Positions 35,334 through 43,387 of a stretch of 51,800 bases of DNA are shown in pieces. A program made the translations under genes and the position numbers. Numbering within the stretch: the stretch's first letter is position 1; every line of letters begins with the position of its first letter. Under the pieces are notes generated by a model, which worked only from the letters and a program-made list of their open reading frames with translations, was not told the DNA's origin and made no database searches. Source of the stretch: Pseudomonadales bacterium (GTDB lineage: Bacteria; Pseudomonadota; Gammaproteobacteria; Pseudomonadales; UBA5518); contig JAJVIG010000041.1 in assembly GCA_022072145.1 (NCBI GenBank), positions 1 through 51,800 on the forward strand. Reading direction: 5' to 3'.

Positions 35334-35741
35334 TCAGGTGATGAGGAAACGGATCAGCCAGCAGACCACGGTCAGTATCTGCACCACGAAGAGCACGAAG
35401 CGCAGCGACACCGCCGCCAGGCTGGTGGAGACCATGTGCACCACGCTTTGCGCGATGCGCGCGCCGAGCAGGATGAGTGCGCCATCGTCGGTGATCGCGG
35501 TCTGTTCGGTCGCGATCGCGAACAGCAGCAGCACCAGGAACAGCGGGATGTTCTCGCAGCAGTTCGCGTGCACGCGCACCAGGCGTTGCGCGAGTCCGCG
35601 GACATCGCTGCCGTCGGGCGCGAAGGTGTTGGCCTCCTTGCCGGTCGAGGTGCTGATGTAGACTCGGGAACCCGCGAGCAGCAGCAGTACCACGATGTGC
35701 CAGCTCGCAAGCCCGAGCAGTGCGTAGACGGAGTGTGACAT
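35334..35741 (-). CDS. MAPEG-family membrane protein
   Basis: 135 residues from the ATG at 35741, with GGAGA upstream. Four hydrophobic segments: LLGLASWHIVVLLLLAGSRV, NIPLFLVLLLFAIATEQ, ALILLGARIAQSVVHMVSTS and LRFVLFVVQILTVVCWLIRF. RVHANCCENIPLFLV matches the RxxxNxxE/N-[EV]-[ED] signature of MAPEG proteins (membrane-associated eicosanoid/glutathione metabolism). A small inner-membrane protein; enzymatic function unproven. Divergent from the dipeptidase. Confidence 0.88.
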   Translation of the reverse strand: MSHSVYALLGLASWHIVVLLLLAGSRVYISTSTGKEANTFAPDGSDVRGLAQRLVRVHANCCENIPLFLVLLLFAIATEQTAITDDGALILLGARIAQSVVHMVSTSLAAVSLRFVLFVVQILTVVCWLIRFLIT

Positions 35742-35801
35742 GGGCGTCTCCTGATCGTGCTTGTCGAGGCGCGGGGGCAGGTTAGCACACGGAGTGGAAC
35801 G

Positions 35802-36974
35802 ATGAACAAGGCCGTGCTGGTACCGTTGACGGTACTCGGGGTGGCGCTGGTGGCCGTGCTGGCATGGGGGCCGGCGGAGGTCGAGCGGCGCCTGAACCGT
35901 GTCGACGCGGTGCCCATCGCACCGGCGCCGCCGCTGCACGCGGAACTGTTCGTCGCCGACCTGCACGCCGACACGCTGATGTGGCAGCGCGACTTCCTCG
36001 CGCGCGGTACGCGCGGTCACGTCGACCTGCCGCGCCTCGAGAATGGCAACGTGGCGCTGCAGGTGCTGACCACGGTCACGCGCTCGCCGCACGGACTCAA
36101 TTACGAACGCAACGCGGCCGATGCCTTCGACGACATCACGCTGCTGGCGCTGGTGCAGCGCTGGCCGCCGCGCACCTGGCATTCGCTCGCAGAGCGGGCG
36201 CTGTACCAGGCCGGACGGCTCGACGGCTTCGTGGCGCGCGAGCCGCAGCGGCTGCTGCGGATCCGCTCGCGCGAGGATCTGGAACGGCTGCTCGCGCGCC
36301 GCGCCGCCGGTGAGCGCGTCACCGGCGTGCTGCTCGGCACCGAGGGCTCGCACGCGCTCGACGGTGACCTCGGCAACGTGGCGCGGCTGCACGCGGCGGG
36401 GTTCCGGATGATGTCGCTGCAGCATTTCTTCGACAACGAACTCGGCGGCTCGCTGCACGGGACCTCGGGCGCCGGGCTGAGCGCGTTCGGGCGCGCGGCG
36501 CTCGCCGAGATGCGCCGCCTCGGCATCGTGGTCGACCTCGCGCATGCCTCGCCGGCGGTGGTCGAGGACGTGCTGGCGGCCTCGCCGCAGCCGGTGATCC
36601 TCAGCCACACCGGCACCTGGGGTCATTGCCCGGGGCCGCGCAACATCCCCGACGAACTGGTGGCACGCATCGCGGCGCGCGGCGGGCTGATCGGCATCGG
36701 TTTCTGGGCCGAGGCCGTCTGCGACGCGACCCCGGCCGGGATCGCCGGGGCGATCGTCGCGGCCGTGGCGCTCGCCGGCGAGGACGCGGTCGCGCTGGGG
36801 TCGGATTTCGACGGCTCGGTGACCACCACTTTCGATGCGGCCGCGCTCGGTGTGCTGACCGGCGCGCTGCTCGAACGCGGCGTCGCCCCGGGTGTGATCG
36901 CGAAGGTGATGGGCGGTAACGTGCGTGACTTCCTGCTGCGCAACCTGCCGTCCGCTGCGGAGCCCGCACGTTGA
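35802..36974 (+). CDS. Membrane dipeptidase, peptidase M19
   Basis: 390 residues from ATG 35802, with CGGAGTGG upstream. An N-terminal hydrophobic segment (AVLVPLTVLGVALVAVLAWG) anchors or exports the protein. Zinc ligands of the M19 (renal dipeptidase) family: HxD in VADLHADTLMWQRD, Glu in GTEGSHALDGD, His in VVDLAHASP and VILSHTGTW, and the catalytic-side Asp in LGSDFDGSV. The C-terminal VMGGNVRDFLLRNL is the family ending. It would cleave dipeptides at the outer face of the inner membrane. Shares one base with the acetyltransferase start (TGATG). Confidence 0.9.
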   Translation: MNKAVLVPLTVLGVALVAVLAWGPAEVERRLNRVDAVPIAPAPPLHAELFVADLHADTLMWQRDFLARGTRGHVDLPRLENGNVALQVLTTVTRSPHGLNYERNAADAFDDITLLALVQRWPPRTWHSLAERALYQAGRLDGFVAREPQRLLRIRSREDLERLLARRAAGERVTGVLLGTEGSHALDGDLGNVARLHAAGFRMMSLQHFFDNELGGSLHGTSGAGLSAFGRAALAEMRRLGIVVDLAHASPAVVEDVLAASPQPVILSHTGTWGHCPGPRNIPDELVARIAARGGLIGIGFWAEAVCDATPAGIAGAIVAAVALAGEDAVALGSDFDGSVTTTFDAAALGVLTGALLERGVAPGVIAKVMGGNVRDFLLRNLPSAAEPAR

Positions 36975-37420
36975 TGCAGTGGCACTGGGAGCATTTCTCC
37001 GCGCTGGACGCCGGCACCGCGTACCGCATCCTCGCCGCGCGCGCGGCGGTGTTCGTGGTCGAGCAACACTGCGCGTACCTCGATCCGGACGGCCTCGATG
37101 GCGATGCCTGGCATCTGTGGGCGAGCGCTCCCGATGGCGCGATCGCCGCCTGCCTGCGCGTGCTGCTGCCCGGTGCGCGCTACGCCGAGCACTCGCTGGG
37201 GCGGGTGCTGACCACAGCCCCGTGGCGCGGCACAGGGCTGGGACGCGAACTGGTGGTGCGCGGCATCGAGGCGGTCGCCGGGGACTGGGGCGCCGTGCCG
37301 ATCCGCATCGCGGCGCAGGCGCACCTCGAGGCGTTCTACGGCGGCTTCGGTTTCGTGGCGTGTGGCCAGCCCTTCGACGAGGACGGCATCGCACACCTGG
37401 AGATGCTGCGTGCGCCCTGA
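36974..37420 (+). CDS. GNAT acetyltransferase, ElaA family
   Basis: 148 residues from ATG 36974, overlapping the preceding stop. WEHFSALDAGTAYRILAARA, VFVVEQHCAYLDPDGLDGD and GRVLTTAPWRGTGLGRELV, the acetyl-CoA-binding loop, match ElaA-type GNATs. AQAHLEAFYGGFGFVACGQP is the C-terminal part. Acceptor substrate unknown. Converges on the carboxyltransferase gene across 27 GC-rich bases without a clear terminator. Confidence 0.88.
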   Translation: MQWHWEHFSALDAGTAYRILAARAAVFVVEQHCAYLDPDGLDGDAWHLWASAPDGAIAACLRVLLPGARYAEHSLGRVLTTAPWRGTGLGRELVVRGIEAVAGDWGAVPIRIAAQAHLEAFYGGFGFVACGQPFDEDGIAHLEMLRAP

Positions 37421-37447
37421 GCCGGCGGCCGGCCCAGGGCGGGCAGC

Positions 37448-38980
37448 TCAGGGCCAGATGCCGCCGTGCATGGCGGGCGCCGGTGCCGCGGTGCGCCGGC
37501 CGCGCGCGGTGCGCAGCCCGGCGAGCAGCGTGTTGCGCAGTTCGCGCGGATCGATGATCTCGTCGTAGGCCAGCGTGTCGCCGGCGCTCCACGCGCCGCT
37601 CGATTGCGCCTCGCGCATGCGCCGGCTCGCCTCGGCGTCCATACCTGCGGCCTGGGCGCCGCCGGCGGCCGGCAGTCCGCCGAGCGAGATGCCCGGGAAC
37701 GCCACGCTCAGCGTCTGGTGGTCGAAGGGGTTCATCGCCATCACCGAACTGCCGAAGCCGTAGGCCTTGCGCAGCGTGACGTGGAGTTTGGGAACGCGCA
37801 GGCGCGACTGCGCCATGAACATGCGCGCGGCGGCGCGCAGCGTGCCGGCCGCTTCGGCCTTGCTGCCGGACAGGATGCCCGGATTGTCGGCGAGGAAGAC
37901 CACCGGCAGGTGGAACGCCTCGGCGATCTGCAGGAAGCGCGCGGCCTTGTCCGCCGCGTCGCGGTCGATCGAGCCGGCCAGGAAGGTGGGCTGGTTCGCG
38001 ACCACCGCGACCGGCTCGCCGCCGAGGCGCCCCAGCACGGTCAGCAGCGAGCGCCCGAACAGCGGCTGCACCTCGAGCGCCTCGCCGCCGTCGAGCAGCA
38101 GGCGCAGCACCGCGCGCATGTCGTAGGGCTTCTGCGCATCGCGTGGCACCAGCTGCAGGATCGCATCGAGGCGGCGCTCGCCGCTGTCCCCGTCGGGGCG
38201 CGACGGCGGCCACTGCCACGCGTTCGACGGCAGCAGCGCGAGCCAGGCACGGACCAGCGCGAAGGCCTCGTGCTCGTCGGCGACCACGTTGTGGGCAACG
38301 CCGCTGCGTGCGGCGTGCAGGCGCGCACCGCCCAGGTCCTCCTTGGCCACCATCTCGCCGGTCGCCGCGGCGACCAGTGCGGGTCCGGCGGCGAACAGGG
38401 TGGCTTTCTCGAGCATGATCACGAGGTCGCTGAGCAGCGCGGTGATCGCGCCGTGCCCGGCCGAGGAGCCGGTCACCACCGCGATGGTCGGCACCTGTCC
38501 CGACAGGTGCGCGAGTTCCTGCATGTCGTTGGGCGCGTATGGATGGCGCGCCAGCGCGTTGCTCGCGCGCTCGCCGGCGCCGTCGAGCAGCATCACCAGC
38601 GGCACGCGCTCCTGCAGCGCGATGCGCGCGAAGCGCAGCCGTTTCGCGTGGGTGGCGAAGCCGATCGAGCCGCCCTGCACCGTGAAGTCCTCGGCGCCGA
38701 CCACCACCGGCCGACCGTCGATGCGCGCCAGCCCGCCGACCAGCGCGTCGGCCGGCGCGGTCGGGATGTCCCCGTGCTCCATGCCGCCGGCCAGCGTGCC
38801 GAGCTCGACGAAACTGCCTTCGTCGCACAGCGCGGCGATCTGTTCGCGGGCGTTCAGTCGGCCGGCGGCCGCGAGCTTCGCCAGCCGCGTCTCGCCGCCC
38901 ATCGCGTGCGCCCCCGCCACACGCTCGCGGAACTCCGCGAGCAGCGTGCGCCAGTCCTCGGGAATGCCGTGTTCGTCCAT
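37448..38980 (-). CDS. Acyl-CoA carboxyltransferase subunit (PccB/MccB-like)
   Basis: 510 residues, the usual size for the fused beta/alpha carboxyltransferase of biotin-dependent acyl-CoA carboxylases. GGMEHGDIPTAPADALVGGL, the CoA/crotonase-like TVQGGSIGFATHAKRLRFAR, VVTGSSAGHGAITALLSDLV and EDLGGARLHAARSGVAHNVV make up the N-half. The C-half holds LADNPGILSGSKAEAAGTLR, KLHVTLRKAYGFGSSVMAMN and DPRELRNTLLAGLRTA. It would transfer CO2 from carboxybiotin to an acyl-CoA, but no biotin carboxylase or carrier gene is nearby. The CoA ligase stop overlaps this start by one base, so both are expressed together. Confidence 0.88.
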   Translation of the reverse strand: MDEHGIPEDWRTLLAEFRERVAGAHAMGGETRLAKLAAAGRLNAREQIAALCDEGSFVELGTLAGGMEHGDIPTAPADALVGGLARIDGRPVVVGAEDFTVQGGSIGFATHAKRLRFARIALQERVPLVMLLDGAGERASNALARHPYAPNDMQELAHLSGQVPTIAVVTGSSAGHGAITALLSDLVIMLEKATLFAAGPALVAAATGEMVAKEDLGGARLHAARSGVAHNVVADEHEAFALVRAWLALLPSNAWQWPPSRPDGDSGERRLDAILQLVPRDAQKPYDMRAVLRLLLDGGEALEVQPLFGRSLLTVLGRLGGEPVAVVANQPTFLAGSIDRDAADKAARFLQIAEAFHLPVVFLADNPGILSGSKAEAAGTLRAAARMFMAQSRLRVPKLHVTLRKAYGFGSSVMAMNPFDHQTLSVAFPGISLGGLPAAGGAQAAGMDAEASRRMREAQSSGAWSAGDTLAYDEIIDPRELRNTLLAGLRTARGRRTAAPAPAMHGGIWP

Positions 38981-40704
38981 CAGAGCATCCCGTGCGCGGC
39001 GAGGAATGCCTGGCGCACCTCCTTCTTCAGCACCTTGTGGGTGGCGTTGCGCGGCAGCGGCTCCGCGGTGAAATCCACGTAGCGCGGCACCTTGAACGCG
39101 GCGAGACGCTGGCCGAGGAAGGTGCGCACCGCGGCGGCGTCGAGCGTGCCGGGCTGCTTCAGCCGCACCACCAGCGCGAGTTCCTCGCCCCACTGCTCGT
39201 CGGGCACGCCGAAGCCGACGGCCTCGAGCACGTCGGGCGCGTCCATCAGTGTCTTCTCGATCTCGAGCGGGAAGATGTTCTCGCCGCCGCGGATCACCAT
39301 GTCCTTGGCGCGGTCGGTCAGGTACAGGTAGCCGTCGGCGCCGAGGTAGCCGATGTCGCCGCTGTTGAACCAGCCGTCGCGGAACTCCTTCGCGTTGGCA
39401 TCGGGGCGGTTCCAGTACTCCTTGATCAGACACACGCTGTGTACCCAGATGTGGCCGGGTTCGCCGGGGGGCATCTCGTTGCCGTCCTCGTCGCGGAACG
39501 ACAGCTCGATCACCGGCTGCACGAAACCGGCGCTCGCGATGTGCTCGTGGAAGGCGTTGCCGCTGAACGAGCTTCCCAGTGCGTTGGTCTCCGTCATGCC
39601 CCAGCCGGTGCCGGGCAGTGCGCCCTCGACGCGCCGCGACATCAGCAGGCCGATCTTCGGCGGCGTGGCGGCGCCGCCGGCGCCCATCGCGCTGAGGCTG
39701 CGCGTGTCGTGGCGATCGAAATCCGGTGACTCCAGCAGGTCCATCAGCATCGACGGCGCACCGGTGAAATTCGTCACGCGCTCCTGCTCGACCAGCTCGA
39801 GCGCGCGCTCCACGTCCCACTTGAACATGATCACGATGCGCCGGCCCGCGCGCAGCGAGGTCATGAACACCGCGTAGCAGCCGCTCACGTGGAACAGCGG
39901 CACCGCGAGCAGGCTGGTCGGTTCGAAGCCCTTGGCCATCATCGCGGCGATCAGCTCGTGGTTGGCCATCGCCTGCGCCATCGCCGAGCACTCGAAGCAG
40001 GTGATCGCCTGGCACACCGCGCGGTGCGTGGATACCGCGCCCTTGGGGTTGCCGGTGGTGCCCGAGGTGTAGGCGATCACCGCGATGTCGTCCGGATCGA
40101 TCGCGACTTCCGGCAGCGGTGCGTTCTCCGCGCCGGCGATGTAGTCGGCCAGCGCGAGCGATGCGGGCGGCAGCGCTTCGTTGCCGGGACGCACGACGAC
40201 CAGCGTGAGCCCCAGCGCCGCGGCGCGCGGGGCGACGTAGTCGTGACGCTGGCGGTCGCAGAACACGATCTTCGCTCCGGCGTCGCTCAGCGCGTACTCG
40301 AGTTCCTGCGCGCGCCCCCAGCTGTTCAGCGGCACCACGGTGGCGCCGGCGCTGGTGATGCCGATGTAGGCGGCCATCCACTCCGGGTAGTTGCGCATCG
40401 CGATCGCAACCCGGTCGCCCTTGCCTGCGCGGCTTCGGTGCACCAGCTGGTGCGCGATCGCGTCGGCCAGCGCGAGCATGCGTGCGAAGCTCCAGCGCTC
40501 GCCCTCGTAGACCACGAATTCCTTGTCGCCGTGCGCGTAGGCCGGTGCGTAGAGCTCGCGCAGCGTGCGCGGGGCGTTGCGGAACAGTCTGTACGGGCGA
40601 CCGTCGATCGTTTCTGTCACGAGTTCGAACGGCGCACCGGGTCCGGTGATCCGGGCGTAGCTGGCGTCGATCTTCTGCTTGTCGGGATCCACCGTGGCCT
40701 CCAT
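38980..40704 (-). CDS. Acyl-CoA synthetase (AMP-forming), FadD-like
   Basis: 574 residues. ANL-family motifs in order: AIAYTSGTTGNPKGAVSTHR-type P-loop (VIAYTSGTTGNPKG, about 205-218), VPLFHVSGCYAVF, TGWGMTETNALG, YLTDRAKDMVIRGGENIFPL, and the C-terminal catalytic-lysine region LPRNATHKVLKKEV, in which His takes the usual glycine position before the lysine. It activates a carboxylic acid to its CoA thioester through an acyl-adenylate; the substrate is not evident. Promoted from a TATAAT box 21 bases upstream, and followed by a carboxyltransferase that could act on its product. Confidence 0.9.
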   Translation of the reverse strand: MEATVDPDKQKIDASYARITGPGAPFELVTETIDGRPYRLFRNAPRTLRELYAPAYAHGDKEFVVYEGERWSFARMLALADAIAHQLVHRSRAGKGDRVAIAMRNYPEWMAAYIGITSAGATVVPLNSWGRAQELEYALSDAGAKIVFCDRQRHDYVAPRAAALGLTLVVVRPGNEALPPASLALADYIAGAENAPLPEVAIDPDDIAVIAYTSGTTGNPKGAVSTHRAVCQAITCFECSAMAQAMANHELIAAMMAKGFEPTSLLAVPLFHVSGCYAVFMTSLRAGRRIVIMFKWDVERALELVEQERVTNFTGAPSMLMDLLESPDFDRHDTRSLSAMGAGGAATPPKIGLLMSRRVEGALPGTGWGMTETNALGSSFSGNAFHEHIASAGFVQPVIELSFRDEDGNEMPPGEPGHIWVHSVCLIKEYWNRPDANAKEFRDGWFNSGDIGYLGADGYLYLTDRAKDMVIRGGENIFPLEIEKTLMDAPDVLEAVGFGVPDEQWGEELALVVRLKQPGTLDAAAVRTFLGQRLAAFKVPRYVDFTAEPLPRNATHKVLKKEVRQAFLAAHGML

Positions 40705-40724
40705 TGCGATTCGGGTGCGCGCGC

Positions 40725-40730
40725 ATTATA
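40725..40730 (-). promoter_or_regulatory. Consensus -10 box of the CoA ligase-carboxyltransferase pair
   Basis: On the minus strand TATAAT, a perfect -10, centred about 23 bases before the ATG at 40704. That leaves an untranslated leader of only some 14 bases and no clear ribosome site. -35 sequences at 16-18 bases are poor (TGTCGG or GTCGGC). Confidence 0.5.
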
Positions 40731-40866
40731 GGCAAGCCGGCGTGCTCGCCGACAGGCCGGGATGACAGCGCGGCAATGTTCGGAGCACGGACCGCCGCGC
40801 GTATGGCGGGCGCCCCGCGCGGCATGCGATGATCCGGCTCCGCGGCCAGAAGAAGGAGAGCGATCG

Positions 40867-41322
40867 ATGACGATGGACATCCAGGAAATATCCGACCGGC
40901 TCGAGATCAACAACCTGCTGATCGACTACTGCAGCGCGGTCGATGCGAAGGACTTCGACGAGTTCGACCGCATCTTCACGCCCGACGCGCTGATCGACTA
41001 CACGGCGCTCGGCGGCGCGCGTGGCTCGGTCACCGAAATCAAGGACTACCTGCGACGCGTGATGCCGTATTTCCCGTCCACGCAGCACCTGATCGCCAAC
41101 AGCCGGGTGTGGATCGACGGTGATACCGCGCACGCGCGCACCATGTGCCACAACCCGATGGAGATCCCGCTGCCGGCCGGCGGCACCCAGATCGCCTTCT
41201 ACGGCCTCTGGTACGTAGATCGCCTGGTGCGCAGCGCGCAGGGCTGGCGGATCGCGGAGCGGGTGGAGGAGCGCGGCTACGCCTTCAACGTGCCGGCGCA
41301 TTTCCAGCCGGCGGCGGACTAG
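40867..41322 (+). CDS. SnoaL/NTF2-like protein
   Basis: 151 residues from ATG 40867, with GAAGGAGAG upstream. QEISDRLEINNLLIDYCSAV, FDEFDRIFTPDALIDYTALG and HARTMCHNPMEIPLPAGG follow the pattern of the SnoaL_4 cone-shaped fold: helices, then a curved sheet ending in LWYVDRLVRSAQGWRIAERV. Such proteins act as isomerases, hydratases or scaffolds in polyketide and steroid catabolism; no activity can be assigned. First gene of a ten-gene co-directional run; the LLM gene starts 10 bases later. Confidence 0.85.
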   Translation: MTMDIQEISDRLEINNLLIDYCSAVDAKDFDEFDRIFTPDALIDYTALGGARGSVTEIKDYLRRVMPYFPSTQHLIANSRVWIDGDTAHARTMCHNPMEIPLPAGGTQIAFYGLWYVDRLVRSAQGWRIAERVEERGYAFNVPAHFQPAAD

Positions 41323-41332
41323 GACGGCGCGG

Positions 41333-42208
41333 ATGCGTTTCACGCTGGCGGTGGGGGCCTGCGAGGCGGCCTGGTACGTGCCGCTCGCGCGTGCCGCCGA
41401 GGCGGCCGGCTGGGACGCGGTGACGGTGCCCGACGGGCTGTTCCACCATCGCGACACCTCGGCACCGTACCCGTACACCGCCGACGGCCGCCGGCCGTGG
41501 GAACCGCAGACGCCGTTCCTCGATCCGTGGGTGCTGATCGCGACCATGGCGGGGGCAACCGAGCGGATCGGCTTCTACCCCTCGGTGCTGAAGCTCGCGG
41601 TGCGCGATCCGTTGCTGGTCGCCAAGCAGCTTGCCTCGTGTGCCGTGCTGTCCGGTGAGCGCGTGGCGCTCGGCGTGGGCCTGAGCCCCATACCGGAGGA
41701 CTTCGACGTGCTGGGGCGCGAATGGACGCGGCGCGGGCCGCGCTCGGCCGAGATGATCGAGATCGTGCGCGGCCTGCTGGCCGGCGGCATGTACGAGTTC
41801 CACGGGCGCTTCTACGATTTCGGACCGTTGCAGATCGCGCCGGTGCCCAGGCACCCGGTGCCGGTGTATATCGGCGGTTTCGCCGAACCCGTGCTGCGCC
41901 GCGCCGCGCGCATCGGCGACGGCTACATCGGCTGGGAGAACCCGCGCTGCGACCTCGCGCAGCTCGCCGCCTCGATACGGCGCATCGAGGGCTACCGGGC
42001 CGACTACGGGCGTGCCGATGGCCCGTTCGAGTACAAGTTCATGCCGCGCGACGCCGATCCGTCGACCTGCGCGCGGCTGGCCGATGCCGGCGTCACGGAC
42101 ATGATCTGTGCGCCGTGGACGGCCACCCACGGGCCCGACGCGGACCTCGCGGCGCGGCTCGGTGCGATCGCGCGCTTCGCCGACACGGTGATCGCGCGTA
42201 CCCGTTGA
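41333..42208 (+). CDS. Luciferase-like (LLM class) flavin- or F420-dependent oxidoreductase
   Basis: 291 residues. A bacterial-luciferase-fold TIM barrel: GWDAVTVPDGLFHHRDTSAP, ERIGFYPSVLKLAVRDPLLV, AKQLASCAVLSGERVALGVG and GGFAEPVLRRAARIGDGYIG fit the LLM superfamily. TVPDGL and VGLSPIPEDFDVLG occur in members annotated as F420-dependent in actinobacteria, but FMN use is equally possible here. Its place between SnoaL-like and SDR genes suggests oxidation or reduction of a CoA-linked intermediate. A strong AGGAG precedes the next gene, not this one. Confidence 0.85.
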   Translation: MRFTLAVGACEAAWYVPLARAAEAAGWDAVTVPDGLFHHRDTSAPYPYTADGRRPWEPQTPFLDPWVLIATMAGATERIGFYPSVLKLAVRDPLLVAKQLASCAVLSGERVALGVGLSPIPEDFDVLGREWTRRGPRSAEMIEIVRGLLAGGMYEFHGRFYDFGPLQIAPVPRHPVPVYIGGFAEPVLRRAARIGDGYIGWENPRCDLAQLAASIRRIEGYRADYGRADGPFEYKFMPRDADPSTCARLADAGVTDMICAPWTATHGPDADLAARLGAIARFADTVIARTR

Positions 42209-42243
42209 AACCGATCGATCACGAACGACAGGAGCAGAGCAGG

Positions 42244-42993
42244 ATGGGCAGGTTCGAAGGCAAGGTGGCGATGGTGACCGGAGCGGGCTCGGGGATAGGG
42301 CGCGCGACGGCGTGCCGGCTCGCCGCGGAGGGGGCAAGGATCTCGGCGAGCGACATCAACGCCGCCGGACTCGCGGAGACGATGGCGCTGCTCGCGGGCG
42401 AGGGCCACCATTCGCAGCTGCTCGACGTCTCGCAACCGGCGGCGTGCAGCGCGGCGGTCGAGGCGGCGGTGGCCGCCTGCGGGCGGCTCGACGTGCTGTG
42501 CAACGTCGCCGGCATCGCGGGTGCGTACCGCCTGGAGGAAATCACCGACGAGCTGTGGGCGCGCATGATCGGGATCAACCTCTCGGGTCCGTTCTACATG
42601 TCGCGCGCCGCGATGCCGCACCTGCTGAAGACGCGCGGCAACATCGTGAACATCGCCTCCACCGCCGCGCTGGTGGGACAGGTCTACAACGCACCGTACT
42701 GCGCCAGCAAGGGCGGGCTGAACCTGTTGAGCAAGGCGCTGGCGGTGGAGTTCTCGAAGCAGGGCGTGCGCGTCAACGCGGTCTGCCCGGGCGGCGTGCG
42801 CACCGCGCTCACGCAGGCCTTCCGCGTGCCGGAGAATCCCGACGGCGAACTGTTCGCGCGCTTGTCCTCGCTGGTGCAGCCGATGGCCGAGCCGGAGGAG
42901 ATCGCCGGCGCGGTGGCCTATCTCGCCAGCGACGAAGCGCGCTTCGTGACCGGCGAATCGCTGACCATCGACGGCGGCCAGACGGTGAGCTGA
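42244..42993 (+). CDS. SDR-family oxidoreductase
   Basis: 249 residues from ATG 42244, with AGGAG and AGG upstream. AMVTGAGSGIGRATACRLAA (cofactor motif, about 9-28) and ISASDINAAGLAE with aspartate after strand 2 indicate NAD. CNVAGIAGAYR is the third motif, with Val in place of the second Asn of NNAG. IVNIASTAALVG and APYCASKGGLNLLSKAL hold catalytic serine, tyrosine and lysine, and FVTGESLTIDGGQTVS closes. A classical 3-oxoacyl-reductase/3-hydroxyacyl-dehydrogenase-like SDR; substrate unknown. One base separates it from the DUF1232 gene. Confidence 0.88.
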   Translation: MGRFEGKVAMVTGAGSGIGRATACRLAAEGARISASDINAAGLAETMALLAGEGHHSQLLDVSQPAACSAAVEAAVAACGRLDVLCNVAGIAGAYRLEEITDELWARMIGINLSGPFYMSRAAMPHLLKTRGNIVNIASTAALVGQVYNAPYCASKGGLNLLSKALAVEFSKQGVRVNAVCPGGVRTALTQAFRVPENPDGELFARLSSLVQPMAEPEEIAGAVAYLASDEARFVTGESLTIDGGQTVS

Positions 42994-42994
42994 G

Positions 42995-43384
42995 ATGGGG
43001 CGCCGGCCACCGGAGGCGGAGTTTCTGGGGCGCGAGGTGCCCGGCTATTCCGGGCCGCGCCTGCAGCACAAGCTCGCGCGCCATGCGCTGGCGGCCGGCC
43101 GCGAGGTGGTCGAGAAGGTGCTGTGGCTGTACTACGCCTCGCGCCGTCCCGACGTGCCGCGCTGGGCGAAACTCACCATTTATGCGGCGCTCGCGTACTT
43201 CATCCTGCCGCTCGACGCGATCCCGGATCCCACGCCGCTGGCCGGCTATGCCGATGACCTGGGCGCACTCAGCGCCGCGCTGCTGACGGTGGCGACCTAT
43301 GTCGACGAGGGCGTGAAGCAGAAAGCCCGTCGCCGCCTGCAGAAGTGGTTCGGCGCCCCGCCCGGCGGCACTGCGGAGGACTGA
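42995..43384 (+). CDS. DUF1232 (YkvA-type) membrane protein
   Basis: 129 residues. Helical N-terminal part LARHALAAGREVVEKVLWLY, then the DUF1232 core PRWAKLTIYAALAYFILPLD, AIPDPTPLAGYADDLGALSA and a basic C-terminus. The IPD motif after a hydrophobic helix is diagnostic. Function of the family unknown; thought to be membrane associated. Between an SDR and a CoA ligase, spaced 1 and 3 bases, hence co-transcribed although its role in the pathway is unclear. Confidence 0.88.
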   Translation: MGRRPPEAEFLGREVPGYSGPRLQHKLARHALAAGREVVEKVLWLYYASRRPDVPRWAKLTIYAALAYFILPLDAIPDPTPLAGYADDLGALSAALLTVATYVDEGVKQKARRRLQKWFGAPPGGTAED

Positions 43385-43387
43385 GTC

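Noticed and set aside
37421..37447. GCCGGCGGCCGGC as a terminator between elaA-like and carboxyltransferase genes
   Set aside because: It is a short self-complementary GC tract without room for a proper stem-loop and without a T-run.
35742..38828. Very long minus frame continuing upstream of the MAPEG gene
   Set aside because: It runs through the dipeptidase and acetyltransferase genes on the opposite strand; only the 135 residues from 35741 show membrane-protein character.
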